From Agarivorans gilvus (GTDB lineage Bacteria > Pseudomonadota > Gammaproteobacteria > Enterobacterales > Celerinatantimonadaceae): a stretch of DNA of 64,000 nucleotides. Every line of letters begins with the position of its first letter. The stretch's first letter is position 1. The stretch lies in the NCBI RefSeq assembly GCF_001420915.1, contig NZ_CP013021.1, forward strand, positions 196,001-260,000. The letters are read 5' to 3'. Positions 36,682 to 46,239 of this stretch are shown piece after piece. The notes beneath the pieces are model-generated. The model saw only the letters and a list, made by a program, of their open reading frames with translations, was not told the origin of the DNA and ran no database searches. The translations under genes and the position numbers were made by a program.

Positions 36682-36974
36682 GTGAAGCAACAGCGAATCA
36701 AGGGCCAAAAGTCGAGATTTATTACTGCAGCCTATGCGGTTGGTTATTAAGAGCCTCTTGGCTTAGCCAAGAGTTGTTAACTACCTTTTCGCAAGAGCTT
36801 GGCGAGGTGGCCTTAAAGCCGGCGAGTAAGGGGCGCTTTCAAATCTATGTGGATGGCCAGTTAGTATGGTGCAGGAAACAAGACAATGGTTTTCCTGAGG
36901 CGAAAATACTTAAGCAACGGGTGCGGGATATTATTGCGCCGGATATGGCCTTAGGGCACAGCGACAGCAAGTAA
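36678..36974 (+). CDS. SelT/SelW/SelH (Rdx) family protein
   Basis: A 98-aa protein with a thioredoxin-like fold. The CxxC motif CSLC near residue 17 replaces the Cys-x2-selenocysteine of the eukaryotic selenoproteins. The rest fits the family (YYCSLCGWLLRASWLSQEL; GRFQIYVDGQLVWCRKQDNGFPEAKILKQRVRD). Proposed role is redox, with unknown partners. It begins at GTG overlapping the hrpA stop, so it is translationally coupled to the helicase. Confidence 0.88.
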   Translation: MSEATANQGPKVEIYYCSLCGWLLRASWLSQELLTTFSQELGEVALKPASKGRFQIYVDGQLVWCRKQDNGFPEAKILKQRVRDIIAPDMALGHSDSK

Positions 36975-36981
36975 AGAAGAT

Positions 36982-37006
36982 AAAAAAGGGCGCATAGAGC
37001 GCCCTT
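36982..37006 (-). terminator. rho-independent terminator of sodB
   Basis: An 8-bp stem (36986-36993 with 36999-37006) and a 5-base loop. The A run on the plus strand gives six Ts on the minus strand, 21 bp after the sodB stop. It may also serve the convergent Rdx gene weakly. Confidence 0.85.
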
Positions 37007-37027
37007 ATTGCTTACTAAATATCGCGA

Positions 37028-37609
37028 TTAAGCGAAGTTTTTAGCAACGAAGTCCCAGTTTACTAGTGACCAGTAAGCGTTTAGGTAATCAGGACGCACG
37101 TTACGGTAGTCGATGTAGTAAGCGTGTTCCCAAAGGTCGCAAGTTAATAGTGGAGTTACACCTTCATCAGTTAGCGGAGTCGCTGCGTTGCTGGTGTTTA
37201 CGATAGCTAGGCTGCCGTCGGCGTTTTTCACCAACCAAGTCCAGCTTGAACCGAAGTTGTTTACTGCACTGTCAGTGAATTTAGCTTTGAATTCGTCGAA
37301 TGAACCGAAGCTTGCATCAATGGCTGCCGCTAGTTCACCGCTTGGTTGGCCGCCAGCATTAGGGGCTAAACAGTTCCAGTAGAAGGTGTGGTTCCAAACT
37401 TGAGCTGCGTTGTTGAAGATGCCGCCAGTAGAAGATTTGATGATTTCTTCTAGGCTTTTATCTGCAAGCTCGGTACCTTCAATTAAACCGTTTAGTTTAA
37501 CTACATAAGTATTGTGGTGCTTGCCGTAGTGGTAAGACAAAGTCTCTGCTGAGATGTGTGGCTCTAGGGCGTCTTGAGCGTATGGTAATTCAGGTAGTGT
37601 AAATGCCAT
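37028..37609 (-). CDS. sodB: iron superoxide dismutase (SodB)
   Basis: Cytoplasmic enzyme removing superoxide. It is 193 aa, the same as E. coli SodB. Metal ligands appear as His in YHYGKHHNTYV (27), His in NHTFYW (74), and Asp/His in DLWEHAYYIDY (157 and 161). The AQVWNHTFYWNCL context favours Fe. The longer ORF start at 37648 is rejected because the ATG at 37609 has AAGGAG upstream and matches the family N-terminus MAFTLPELPYA. Confidence 0.97.
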   Translation of the reverse strand: MAFTLPELPYAQDALEPHISAETLSYHYGKHHNTYVVKLNGLIEGTELADKSLEEIIKSSTGGIFNNAAQVWNHTFYWNCLAPNAGGQPSGELAAAIDASFGSFDEFKAKFTDSAVNNFGSSWTWLVKNADGSLAIVNTSNAATPLTDEGVTPLLTCDLWEHAYYIDYRNVRPDYLNAYWSLVNWDFVAKNFA

Positions 37610-37821
37610 GTGTTTCTCTCCTTGTAATAATTGGCTGTAACAGCGCAATCTTTTATATAGTAAAAACTTTACTAACTAGTCTAGCACTAGTGTTGAGTAG
37701 GGAAAAGCAAAATCAGCAAAAAAAATTGATCTAGCGCAAAGTGGTGAAATTGCTCAGCAATGTTGCTAGGATATATTCAACACCAAGAATAGTCTTAGTC
37801 CAGATATTAGAGAAGTTCAAA

Positions 37822-38160
37822 ATGGAAACGATTGATAAAATCAAACAGCAAATTGCTGAAAACCCAATCCTTATCTATATGAAGGGATCGCCTAAGTTCC
37901 CTAGTTGTGGTTTTTCGGCACAAACCGTTGAAGCGCTAATGCAATGTGGCGAGCGTTTTGCCTATGTAGATATACTACAAAACCCAGATATTCGTGCCGA
38001 GTTGCCTAATTACGCAGATTGGCCAACCTTCCCACAATTGTGGGTAGAAGGTGAATTGATTGGTGGTTGTGACATCGTGATGGAAATGTTCCGTAGTGGT
38101 GAACTACAGCCGCTTATCAAAGAAACCGCCGCCAAACACCCAGCCCCCGAGGCTGAGTAA
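37822..38160 (+). CDS. grxD: monothiol glutaredoxin GrxD
   Basis: CGFS-type glutaredoxin of 112 aa that carries [2Fe-2S] clusters, often with BolA. The active site SCGFS is near residue 30 after KGSPKFP. The glutathione-binding WPTFPQLWV and GGCDIVMEM follow. The ATG at 37822 gives the family N-terminus METIDKIKQQI; the ORF extends 27 codons upstream without support. Divergent from sodB. Confidence 0.95.
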   Translation: METIDKIKQQIAENPILIYMKGSPKFPSCGFSAQTVEALMQCGERFAYVDILQNPDIRAELPNYADWPTFPQLWVEGELIGGCDIVMEMFRSGELQPLIKETAAKHPAPEAE

Positions 38161-38174
38161 GCAATTATTTGAAC

Positions 38175-38201
38175 AAAGCCGCTCAATTAGAGCGGCTTTT
38201 T
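38175..38201 (+). terminator. rho-independent terminator of grxD
   Basis: A 10-bp stem (38175-38184 with 38190-38199), 5-base loop and T5, 14 bp after the grxD stop. Confidence 0.88.
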
Positions 38202-38312
38202 ATTGTTGCCTATCAAGTTGTTCAATGTTTTTCCATAAAAAGGTAAAATCAAAGAGACTTTTTGTGATCAAAAGCGTATAGTGCGCATCCTTTAAATAAT
38301 TGTGGGCCAAAT

Positions 38313-40028
38313 ATGACAGAATCCAGCAGTTCAAGTTTTGAGCAATTTGCTTTACCTGAAACGATTTTAAAAGCGATTTCCGAGATTGGATTTGAGACAC
38401 CGTCTCCGATTCAGGAAAAGACCATTCCATTGCTGCTGGAAGGACACGACGTACTTGGCTTGGCACAAACTGGCACCGGTAAAACGGCGGCTTTTTCTCT
38501 TCCTTTAATAGCTAAACTTGATCCTCAGCTAAACGTTCCACAAATGTTGGTATTAGCACCAACCCGTGAACTGGCTAATCAGGTAGCCGATGCCATTAAA
38601 GATTTCAGCCGTAATATCCCTGGCTTACGGGTATTGGCTATTTATGGTGGTGCGGATTACGGCCAACAGATTAAAGAGCTTCGTCGTGGACCACAGATCA
38701 TTGTGGGTACCCCAGGACGAACCATCGATCACCTCGAGCGTGGTAAGTTAAAACTTGACCAACTAAAAGCCTTGGTACTAGATGAAGCCGACGAAATGCT
38801 ACGCATGGGCTTTATTGATGATGTAGAGCGCATCATGCGTGATATTCCTAAAGAGCGTCAAACCGCTTTGTTCTCGGCCACCATGCCGCCAGCAATTAAG
38901 AATATCACCAAGAATTACATGTCTGAGCCTAAAGAAGTCAAAATTGCGGCCAAGACACAAACCGTTTCCAACATTGACCAGTTTTACTGGCAAGTGGGCG
39001 GCTTAAATAAAATTGAAGCCTTAGCGCGAATTTTAGAAGTGAACAATGATGGGGCGGCGATTATCTTTGCTCGTACTAAAACTTCTACTACCGATATTGC
39101 AGAGCGTCTTGAAGCTAAAGGCTTCAGCGTTGCAGCGCTAAACGGTGATATGAACCAAAGCATGCGTGAGCGCACCATTGCCCGCTTGAAGGCGGCTAAA
39201 TTAGATATCGTAGTGGCTACCGATGTGGCTGCACGTGGTCTTGATGTAGAACGCATTGGTTTAGTGGTTAACTTCGATATTCCTTACGATGCAGAAGCTT
39301 ATGTTCACCGTATTGGCCGTACCGGCCGTGCTGGACGTAGTGGTAAAGCGGTCATGTTTGTGGGTTTCCGCGAACAACGTTTATTGCGCAACATTGAACG
39401 CGTTACGCGCCAAAAAATTGAGCCAATGCAGCTTCCTACTCGTGAAGAAATCGAGAAGAAACGTATTTCAAGCTTCCAAGATAAACTTGCTGCAGCGGTG
39501 GCTAACGTTCAGCTAGAAGATTATCAAGCGATTGCTTCTGAGCTAGCCAGCAACCTAGGTATGAGCGAACTTGAACTCGCTACCGCCTTGTTGTTCCAAG
39601 CGCAAACGGCTCGTCCATTTAAATTACCTGCTGACCCAGAGGTACGTTCGGCTCGCTTTAATAACGAACGTGGTTCACGTCGTGGTGAACGCAGCGAGCG
39701 TGGCGAGCGAAATCACCGTGGTCAACGTGGTGCTGAGAAAGGTGGTCGCGGCGAAGGTGGTGCTAAGCGTAAACGCCGTACTGCCGATGTGGAAATGAAT
39801 ACTTACCGTGTTGATGCGGGCCGCGAGCACGGTGTTCAAACTAAACACATTGTTGGTGCCATTGCCAATGAAGCCAACATCAGCAGCGACTACATTGGTA
39901 GTGTGAAGTTGTTCGATAGCTACTCAACGGTAGAATTACCTAGCGGTATGCCAGAGAAAACTTTCAATCATTTGAAACGCAGTTTCGTTCGCCAACGTGC
40001 GATGCGTTTGGAATTGATTGCTCGCTAA
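38313..40028 (+). CDS. deaD: DEAD-box RNA helicase DeaD/CsdA
   Basis: Cold-shock helicase used in ribosome assembly and mRNA decay. Motifs in order: Q motif PSPIQEKTIP, Walker A AQTGTGKTAAF, PTRELA, DEAD in LVLDEADEML, SAT, and HRIGRTGRAGR. The C-terminus has a CsdA-type dimerisation region, a basic R/G-rich stretch (GSRRGERSERGERNHRGQRG, near 450-470) and a DbpA-like RNA-binding domain (YRVDAGREHGVQTKHIVGAI). Length 571 aa (E. coli 629). Ended by a perfect terminator. Confidence 0.95.
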   Translation: MTESSSSSFEQFALPETILKAISEIGFETPSPIQEKTIPLLLEGHDVLGLAQTGTGKTAAFSLPLIAKLDPQLNVPQMLVLAPTRELANQVADAIKDFSRNIPGLRVLAIYGGADYGQQIKELRRGPQIIVGTPGRTIDHLERGKLKLDQLKALVLDEADEMLRMGFIDDVERIMRDIPKERQTALFSATMPPAIKNITKNYMSEPKEVKIAAKTQTVSNIDQFYWQVGGLNKIEALARILEVNNDGAAIIFARTKTSTTDIAERLEAKGFSVAALNGDMNQSMRERTIARLKAAKLDIVVATDVAARGLDVERIGLVVNFDIPYDAEAYVHRIGRTGRAGRSGKAVMFVGFREQRLLRNIERVTRQKIEPMQLPTREEIEKKRISSFQDKLAAAVANVQLEDYQAIASELASNLGMSELELATALLFQAQTARPFKLPADPEVRSARFNNERGSRRGERSERGERNHRGQRGAEKGGRGEGGAKRKRRTADVEMNTYRVDAGREHGVQTKHIVGAIANEANISSDYIGSVKLFDSYSTVELPSGMPEKTFNHLKRSFVRQRAMRLELIAR

Positions 40029-40054
40029 GCTTTAGTCAATGCGATATAAAATAG

Positions 40055-40082
40055 AAAAGGTGAACCATGGTTCACCTTTTTT
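40055..40082 (+). terminator. rho-independent terminator of deaD
   Basis: A perfect 26-bp palindrome (40055-40080) ends in six Ts, 27 bp after the deaD stop. It separates deaD from dacB and argues that dacB starts after it. Confidence 0.88.
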
Positions 40083-40119
40083 ATATACTGATGTTTTGCT
40101 TCTGTGGGTTAGGGTGTTT

Positions 40120-41499
40120 ATGCGGTGGTTTTGGCGTGCTGTTGTTTTATTGTTGTTGAGTCTTGCTAGCACGGTAAAGGCGGACGGGCTAAGCGAGCGC
40201 GGTACTATAGTTAGCTACATCGGCCCATCTGGTAGTTATAACTCTTCTTTATTACTCACGCCTGCCAGCACGATGAAGGTGCTAACTGCCACTGCGGCCA
40301 TTAAAAGCCTAGGTGCTGATTTTCGTTTCCAAACCGTACTCAGTGTTAAGCGTGGCTCAAAGGGTTTGCATTTGCGGCTGCAGATGAATGGCGATCCAAG
40401 CTTTAGCTCAGAAGACTTAAGCGCATTGCTTGCTGCATTAAGACACGATATGAAACAAACTACGGTTCGCTCTATAGAAGTGATTGATAGTGCCTTTACT
40501 GGTCACAGCCGTAGCCGTGGACAAGTATGGAATGATATTGGGGTGTGTTTCGCAGCGCCAGTGACGGCCCTGAGCATCGATGGCAATTGTGTATATGGCA
40601 ATCTTAAACCCGGCCGAGTAGGGCAACTGAGTAGCTTGCATGTGAGTGATAGCCAGTTGCTGGCGATCGATAATCAAATCGTCACCGTGGCAGCAGACAC
40701 CGCCGATTGTCAGCAAAACTTGCTGGTGGGGGAGCATAATCGTTATCGCTTAACTGGCTGTATGCCTGCTAACGCCAGCATGATGCCGCTGCGCTTTTCG
40801 ATCAATGATGAACGCGCTTATTTTGCCTTAAAGCTAAAACGTAGTTTACGTGCTCAAGGTTTTAAACTTAATGCTGAACCGCAGTTTACATCAGGCCTTG
40901 AAGCTTATTCTCAGTCTTATATTCACCGCTCTGCTGCCTTAATCGAGCTGTTAACTACCATGTTGGTGGAGTCGGATAACCTGTATGCCGACAGTATTTT
41001 CAAAACCCTCGCTATTGCGGCGCAGCGCCCTGCCAACTATGAGGTAGCCAGCGAAGTGTTAATTGGGCAGCTTGAGCAACTCGGCATTGATGTAACACGC
41101 TTGCAAATTCGCGATGGTTCAGGGCTTTCTCGAGAAAACCTAGTCAGTGCCAAGGCGCTATATCAGGTGCTACAACTATGGCAGCAAGATCCGCAACTAC
41201 AGCCCTTAATCAGCCGTTTAGCCATTGCAGGTCAAAGCGGAACGCTACGTTATCGTCATAGCCTCACCAAGACTCCTTTAAAAGGACATATTCACGCAAA
41301 AAGTGGTTATGTTAACGGAGTGGTCAATTTAGTGGGTTATATCGAAAAAGATGGCCAGTATAGCCCCTTCGTATTGTTAACTAATGGCGTAGTATTAACG
41401 GCTGAAGAACAGCTAGCGCTGCGCAAACGGCAAATCATTCATCCGGTGTTGAGCTTTGAACGAGATTGGCTCGAGCAACAGTGGCAGCTAATAAAATAG
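40120..41499 (+). CDS. dacB: D-alanyl-D-alanine carboxypeptidase/endopeptidase DacB (PBP4)
   Basis: Periplasmic peptidase S13 that trims and cleaves peptidoglycan cross-bridges. Signal peptide MRWFWRAVVLLLLSLASTVKA. The SxxK motif is STMK (in LTPASTMKVL, near 50), SxN is SDN (near 292), and the KTG-box variant is KSG in HAKSGYVNGV (near 395). Length 459 aa (E. coli 477). The ATG at 40120 has AGGG upstream and gives a signal peptide, while the longer ORF would begin inside the deaD terminator. Confidence 0.93.
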   Translation: MRWFWRAVVLLLLSLASTVKADGLSERGTIVSYIGPSGSYNSSLLLTPASTMKVLTATAAIKSLGADFRFQTVLSVKRGSKGLHLRLQMNGDPSFSSEDLSALLAALRHDMKQTTVRSIEVIDSAFTGHSRSRGQVWNDIGVCFAAPVTALSIDGNCVYGNLKPGRVGQLSSLHVSDSQLLAIDNQIVTVAADTADCQQNLLVGEHNRYRLTGCMPANASMMPLRFSINDERAYFALKLKRSLRAQGFKLNAEPQFTSGLEAYSQSYIHRSAALIELLTTMLVESDNLYADSIFKTLAIAAQRPANYEVASEVLIGQLEQLGIDVTRLQIRDGSGLSRENLVSAKALYQVLQLWQQDPQLQPLISRLAIAGQSGTLRYRHSLTKTPLKGHIHAKSGYVNGVVNLVGYIEKDGQYSPFVLLTNGVVLTAEEQLALRKRQIIHPVLSFERDWLEQQWQLIK

Positions 41500-41696
41500 T
41501 AAAAAATTCATAAATTCAGAATGCTTATTCAGTGCATTTGCTCGGTTAATGACTGGTTTGTTTATTGTATATAGCGACGTAAAGCAAAAAAATAGTATAA
41601 AAATTGGTTTTGGCTGTGATTCCCCTTCTTTTTGTGCTTGAATTAGCGCCCTAAAAAAATGGACGTTAATAACAAACACAACATCAAGAGAAAATC

Positions 41697-43076
41697 ATGA
41701 GTAACAACACCTCGGTGAACAGTCGCTGGTCGAGCAACTTCGCCTATATACTAGCTGCTACTGGTGCCGCTGTCGGACTGGGTAACATTTGGAAATTCCC
41801 CTACATTATGGGTGAGAATGGCGGCGGTGCTTTCGTTCTTGTCTACCTACTTTGTATTTTGTTTATCGGTATTCCGGTCATGATGGCCGAAGTGTACATT
41901 GGTAAACAAGGTCGCTCGACTCCAGCCAATGCGGTAGCTAAAGTGGCTCAGCAAAATGGTCGCTCGAAAAACTGGGCCTTTATTGGTGCCATGGGCGTTC
42001 TAGCTGGATTTTTAGTGTTGAGCTTCTACATCGTGATTGCCGGTTGGGCAGTGGCGTATGTATTTAAATCTGTTGCTGGTGATGTTACTGCAGCTGGCGG
42101 TGACGCGCAGCAAATTGGAGAATTGTTCTCAGCCTTAACTTCAGATCCTAAGCAACTGTTGGCATGGTCGACATTAGTGATTGTGGGTACTGTGGTAGTA
42201 TTGGCAAATGGGGTAACTAAAGGGCTAGAGCGGGTTGTTCGCTGGTTAATGCCTGCGCTGTTTGTATTGTTAGTGGTGATCATGCTTTATGCTGCGGTAA
42301 CCGGTGACTTTGCCGCCGCTGTCAGCTTCATGTTCAGCCCAGACTTTTCTAAACTCACCATTAATGGTGTATTAATGGCCTTAGGTCATGCCTTCTTCAC
42401 CTTGAGTTTATCTTCTGGGATCATGATGATTTACGGTGCCTACTTACCTGAAGGTACCTCTATCGCTCGTACTTCTATTTACATCGCCATTGCCGATACC
42501 GTGGTGGCCTTAATGGCAGGCTTGGCCATTTACCCAATCGTGTTTGCAAATGGTATTGAACCTAGTGCCGGTCCAGGCCTGTTGTTTGTTTCACTACCGA
42601 TTGCCTTTGGCACTATGCCTTTAGGCGGCATTGTTTCTACGATGTTCTTTACCATGGTGGTGGTAGCAGCTTTCACTTCGGCCTTAGCCTTATTAGAGTC
42701 TAGCGCTGCTTATTTGGTTGAGCGTCGCGGCTTGCGTCGTAATGTTGCTGCGATAGTCGCCGGTAGCGGAGTATGGTTACTCAGCCTTGGCACCATTGGC
42801 TCCTTTGCCGGATGGGACTTTGCTCAAATTAACGCTGGCGCGATGGGGCATAATTTCTTTGAGATTTTGGATTACCTTACAGCCAATATCTTACTGCCCT
42901 TAGGTGGTTTATTTATTACCATCTTTGTGGGCTGGGTGATTCAAGCAGATAGCTTGAAACATCATATGGGGCTAGATAGTAAAACCTTCCAAATGTTTTC
43001 TAAGAGCGTGAAATTTATTTCTCCTATCGCTATCGCGGTGGTGTTTTTAAACGCCATCGGTTGGTTGTCGATATAA
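41697..43076 (+). CDS. Na+-dependent NSS-family symporter
   Basis: Inner-membrane amino-acid or related solute symporter of the neurotransmitter:sodium symporter family (LeuT/MhsT type). TM1 holds the Na+/substrate signature GLGNIWKFPYIMGENGGGAF (near 22). TM6 has the unwound SLSSGIMMIYGAYLPEGTS region. 459 aa with about 11-12 helices. Substrate not predictable from sequence alone. It stands alone and ends in a terminator. Confidence 0.92.
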   Translation: MSNNTSVNSRWSSNFAYILAATGAAVGLGNIWKFPYIMGENGGGAFVLVYLLCILFIGIPVMMAEVYIGKQGRSTPANAVAKVAQQNGRSKNWAFIGAMGVLAGFLVLSFYIVIAGWAVAYVFKSVAGDVTAAGGDAQQIGELFSALTSDPKQLLAWSTLVIVGTVVVLANGVTKGLERVVRWLMPALFVLLVVIMLYAAVTGDFAAAVSFMFSPDFSKLTINGVLMALGHAFFTLSLSSGIMMIYGAYLPEGTSIARTSIYIAIADTVVALMAGLAIYPIVFANGIEPSAGPGLLFVSLPIAFGTMPLGGIVSTMFFTMVVVAAFTSALALLESSAAYLVERRGLRRNVAAIVAGSGVWLLSLGTIGSFAGWDFAQINAGAMGHNFFEILDYLTANILLPLGGLFITIFVGWVIQADSLKHHMGLDSKTFQMFSKSVKFISPIAIAVVFLNAIGWLSI

Positions 43077-43092
43077 TTTTTCAGCGTTTAAT

Positions 43093-43118
43093 AAAAAGTC
43101 GGCTTAAGCCGACTTTTT
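43093..43118 (+). terminator. rho-independent terminator after the NSS gene
   Basis: A perfect 26-bp palindrome (AAAAAGTCGGCTT and its complement) is followed by T6, 16 bp after the stop. Confidence 0.88.
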
Positions 43119-43220
43119 TGTTTGTTGAGCACGGCGAAAGCGTTAGCTGAGCTAAACATTATCTTTTACAATGAACCCATTACATTCGGTATTTTATCTT
43201 TTTCTGATTAAGGACGTTTC

Positions 43221-45845
43221 ATGGCCGATTCTTCAGCTCAACCCATCGCCAAATATCGCTCAGACTACCAAGCCCCCAGTTACACCATAGAAAATGTTGC
43301 ACTAGACTTTGATTTAGAGCCCACCGCCACTACCGTGCGCGCTGTTTCTACCGTGCAACGCTTAGACCCGCAGGTGGGCGATTTAGTGCTTGATGGCGAA
43401 AAACTTGAGTTGCTCAGTTTGAAGGTGAATCAGCAAGAGCACCAACATTATCAGTTGAGCGAAGGCCAGCTGAGCATTAGTGATTTACCAGAACGTTTTG
43501 AATTAGAAATTGTTACGCAGATTAATCCGCAAGCCAACAAGGCCTTTGAAGGTTTATATCAATCGGGAGCTGCTTTTTGTACTCAGTGTGAAGCCGAAGG
43601 TTTCCGTCGTATTACTTATTTCCTCGATCGCCCCGACGTATTAGCAACCTACAGCACCAAGATAACCGCCGATAAAGCCGCCTATCCTTATTTGCTGTCT
43701 AACGGTAACAAAGTAGCCCAAGGGGAGCTAGACAACGGTAAACATTGGGTGAGTTGGCAAGACCCTTTCCCAAAACCAAGTTATCTTTTTGCTTTGGTCG
43801 CGGGCGATTTTGACCTATTACAAGACAGCTTTACCAGCCGCTCTGGACGCGAAATTGCGTTAGAGCTGTTTGTTGATAAAGGCAACTTGGAGCGTAGTGA
43901 ACACGCCATGGCCTCATTAAAGGCCGCCATGAAGTGGGACGAGCAGCGCTTTAATCTAGAATATGACTTAGATATTTACATGATTGTGGCGGTAGATTTC
44001 TTCAACATGGGCGCCATGGAAAATAAAGGCCTTAACATCTTTAACTCTAAATACGTATTAGCCAATAAGCAAAGTGCCACCGACAGTGATTTCTTAGGCA
44101 TTGAAGCGGTGATTGGCCATGAGTATTTCCACAACTGGACCGGCAACCGAATTACCTGTAGAGACTGGTTCCAACTGTCGTTAAAAGAAGGCCTAACGGT
44201 TTTCCGCGATCAGGAATTTAGCTCAGATCTAGGCTCGCGGGCGGTCAATCGCATTAAAAACGTGCGTTTATTGCGTAGTCACCAGTTTGCTGAAGACGCA
44301 GGGCCGATGGCGCATCCCATTCGCCCCGATAAAGTGATTGAAATGAATAACTTCTATACCTTAACGGTATATGAAAAAGGCGCCGAAGTGATCCGCATGC
44401 TGCACACCTTATTGGGTGAACAAGCCTTCCAAGCGGGCATGCAAACCTACGTAGAGCGTCACGATGGTCAGGCCGCGACTTGCGATGATTTCGTTAACGC
44501 CATGCAAGACGCTAGCGGTAAAGACTTAAGCCTGTTCAAGCGCTGGTACAGTCAGTCGGGCACACCCGTAGTGTCGGTACAAACTCAATTTGATGCAGCC
44601 AAGCAACAGTTTAGCCTGACACTGTCACAAAGCACGCCTGCGACAGCGGATCAACCAGAGAAACTACCACTGCACATTCCTGTGTCCATCGAATTGTTGG
44701 CCAGTAATGGCGCTAGCATTCCGCTGCAAGCCGGTGGCAAGCCTGTTTCCGAGGTATTGGAACTGACTCAAGCGCAGCAAAGCTGGGTATTTGATGCGGT
44801 GGCAGAAGAACCTTGTGTGGTGCTGCTGCAAGAGTTTTCTGCTCCAGTAAAACTTGATTATAGCTACAGCAGCGAACAGCTGTTATTGATGATTAATCAT
44901 GCCAGTAATACCTTCGCCCGTTGGGATAGCATGCAGAAGCTGATCGCCGGATGGATGCAGCAAGCGGTGGCGAAAGTTCAGCAACAGCAAGCCTTAGAAC
45001 TAGAGCCTGCTATCATCGCCACCTTTGAGCAATTACTGCAAGACCAAGCGATTGACCGAGGCTTATTGGCAGAGTTACTTACCATTAGCAGCGAAAACGA
45101 AATTGCCGATAACTTCCAAGAAGTGGATATTGACGCCATCGCTAAAGCACGTGATTTCTTTATTGAAGCTTTAGCCTTAGCCTTAGCAGAACCGTTTGCT
45201 CAGTTAGAACAACGCTGCGCCGAGGCGGATCAACAAAGCTTGGCACATAGCGATATTGCATGGCGCTCACTCCGTGCTGCGTGTTTACAGTTTGTTGGCT
45301 TTAGTCAACCACAGCGAGTGGCGGCGGCTTATTTTGAGAGCAGCTTAATGACCGATAAGCTGGCAGCAATGGCGGCGGCCAATACCGCGGCTATTGAGCA
45401 ACGTAACAGCATGTTTAAAGATTACGAACAGCAGTGGCAACATGATGGCTTGGTGATGGACAAATGGTTTGCCCTTGAAGCCAGCTTTAGTGGCGGTGAT
45501 GCGCTAGCGCGAGTGAAAGCCTTAACTGAACACCCTAGCTTTAGTATGGAAAACCCTAACCGGATCCGTTCATTAATTGGTAGCTTTGCTAACAATAACG
45601 CGCGTCACTTCCACGCTAAGGATGGGGCGGGTTACTGTTATCTTGCAGAAATCTTGACGTTATTAAACAAGCAAAACCCACAGGTGGCTTCGCGCTTAAT
45701 TACGCCACTGATTCAAACGGTGAAGTTAGATAAGCAACGTAAAGCGATGATTATTGAACAACTTGAAGGTCTCGCCGCGTTGGATGAGCTTAGTAAAGAT
45801 TTATACGAGAAAGTCAGCAATGGCTTGCAGCAGTTAAAGGGCTAA
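43221..45845 (+). CDS. pepN: aminopeptidase N (PepN)
   Basis: Cytoplasmic M1 zinc aminopeptidase with broad specificity. The GAMEN motif (MGAMENKGLNIFNSKYVLA, near 262) and the zinc site HEYFHNW (HExxH, near 298) with the downstream Glu in KEGLTVFRDQEF are present. Length 874 aa (E. coli 870). AAGGA precedes the start. It is followed closely by the DUF2835 gene and gdhB, an order seen in related marine genera. Confidence 0.97.
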   Translation: MADSSAQPIAKYRSDYQAPSYTIENVALDFDLEPTATTVRAVSTVQRLDPQVGDLVLDGEKLELLSLKVNQQEHQHYQLSEGQLSISDLPERFELEIVTQINPQANKAFEGLYQSGAAFCTQCEAEGFRRITYFLDRPDVLATYSTKITADKAAYPYLLSNGNKVAQGELDNGKHWVSWQDPFPKPSYLFALVAGDFDLLQDSFTSRSGREIALELFVDKGNLERSEHAMASLKAAMKWDEQRFNLEYDLDIYMIVAVDFFNMGAMENKGLNIFNSKYVLANKQSATDSDFLGIEAVIGHEYFHNWTGNRITCRDWFQLSLKEGLTVFRDQEFSSDLGSRAVNRIKNVRLLRSHQFAEDAGPMAHPIRPDKVIEMNNFYTLTVYEKGAEVIRMLHTLLGEQAFQAGMQTYVERHDGQAATCDDFVNAMQDASGKDLSLFKRWYSQSGTPVVSVQTQFDAAKQQFSLTLSQSTPATADQPEKLPLHIPVSIELLASNGASIPLQAGGKPVSEVLELTQAQQSWVFDAVAEEPCVVLLQEFSAPVKLDYSYSSEQLLLMINHASNTFARWDSMQKLIAGWMQQAVAKVQQQQALELEPAIIATFEQLLQDQAIDRGLLAELLTISSENEIADNFQEVDIDAIAKARDFFIEALALALAEPFAQLEQRCAEADQQSLAHSDIAWRSLRAACLQFVGFSQPQRVAAAYFESSLMTDKLAAMAAANTAAIEQRNSMFKDYEQQWQHDGLVMDKWFALEASFSGGDALARVKALTEHPSFSMENPNRIRSLIGSFANNNARHFHAKDGAGYCYLAEILTLLNKQNPQVASRLITPLIQTVKLDKQRKAMIIEQLEGLAALDELSKDLYEKVSNGLQQLKG

Positions 45846-45860
45846 TATCGTTTTAATTTA

Positions 45861-46079
45861 ATGAAGCAATATTATTTTAATTTGCACATTTCTTATCAGG
45901 AATTTGAGCGGGTATACCGAGGAACGGCCCGCTCAGTTCTTGCTGTAGATAACCAAGGGCGGCGGATCCAAATACCGGCACTGCGTTTTTTGCCTTTTTT
46001 GACATCGGTCGGTATAAGCGGTCGTTTTGTGTTGTCCACTGATAACAATAATAAATTCCTTTCACTTCAAAAAATCTAG
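45861..46079 (+). CDS. DUF2835 family protein
   Basis: A 72-aa protein matching the DUF2835 pattern: YYFNLHISYQEFERVYRGTA, then VLAVDNQGRRIQIPALRFLPF, and GISGRFVLSTDNNNKFLSLQKI. It is predicted to be a small all-beta domain. Function unknown. It begins 15 bp after pepN on the same strand and is probably cotranscribed. Confidence 0.9.
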   Translation: MKQYYFNLHISYQEFERVYRGTARSVLAVDNQGRRIQIPALRFLPFLTSVGISGRFVLSTDNNNKFLSLQKI

Positions 46080-46190
46080 TTAACCATGTTGTAAATTTGT
46101 AACGCAGTGGTTTAATTGTTGGTAACAGTTCGCGCTTTATTTTTCGATAAATTAATAAAGCCAACTACACTAACAATAAGCAATAAGCCA

Positions 46191-46209
46191 TTGTTGTTTA
46201 ACAACAATA
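46191..46209. promoter_or_regulatory. 19-bp palindrome upstream of gdhB
   Basis: ATTGTTGTTTAACAACAAT has perfect 9-bp arms around a single T and sits 31 bp before the gdhB start. It could be an operator or a small stem in the leader. The reader is unknown. Confidence 0.4.
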
Positions 46210-46239
46210 CTCATTCTCTACTAGGATAAGGAATGCGTT

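Noticed and set aside
45877..46164. 95-aa minus-strand ORF over DUF2835
   Set aside because: Fully overlaps a recognised family gene; no independent support.
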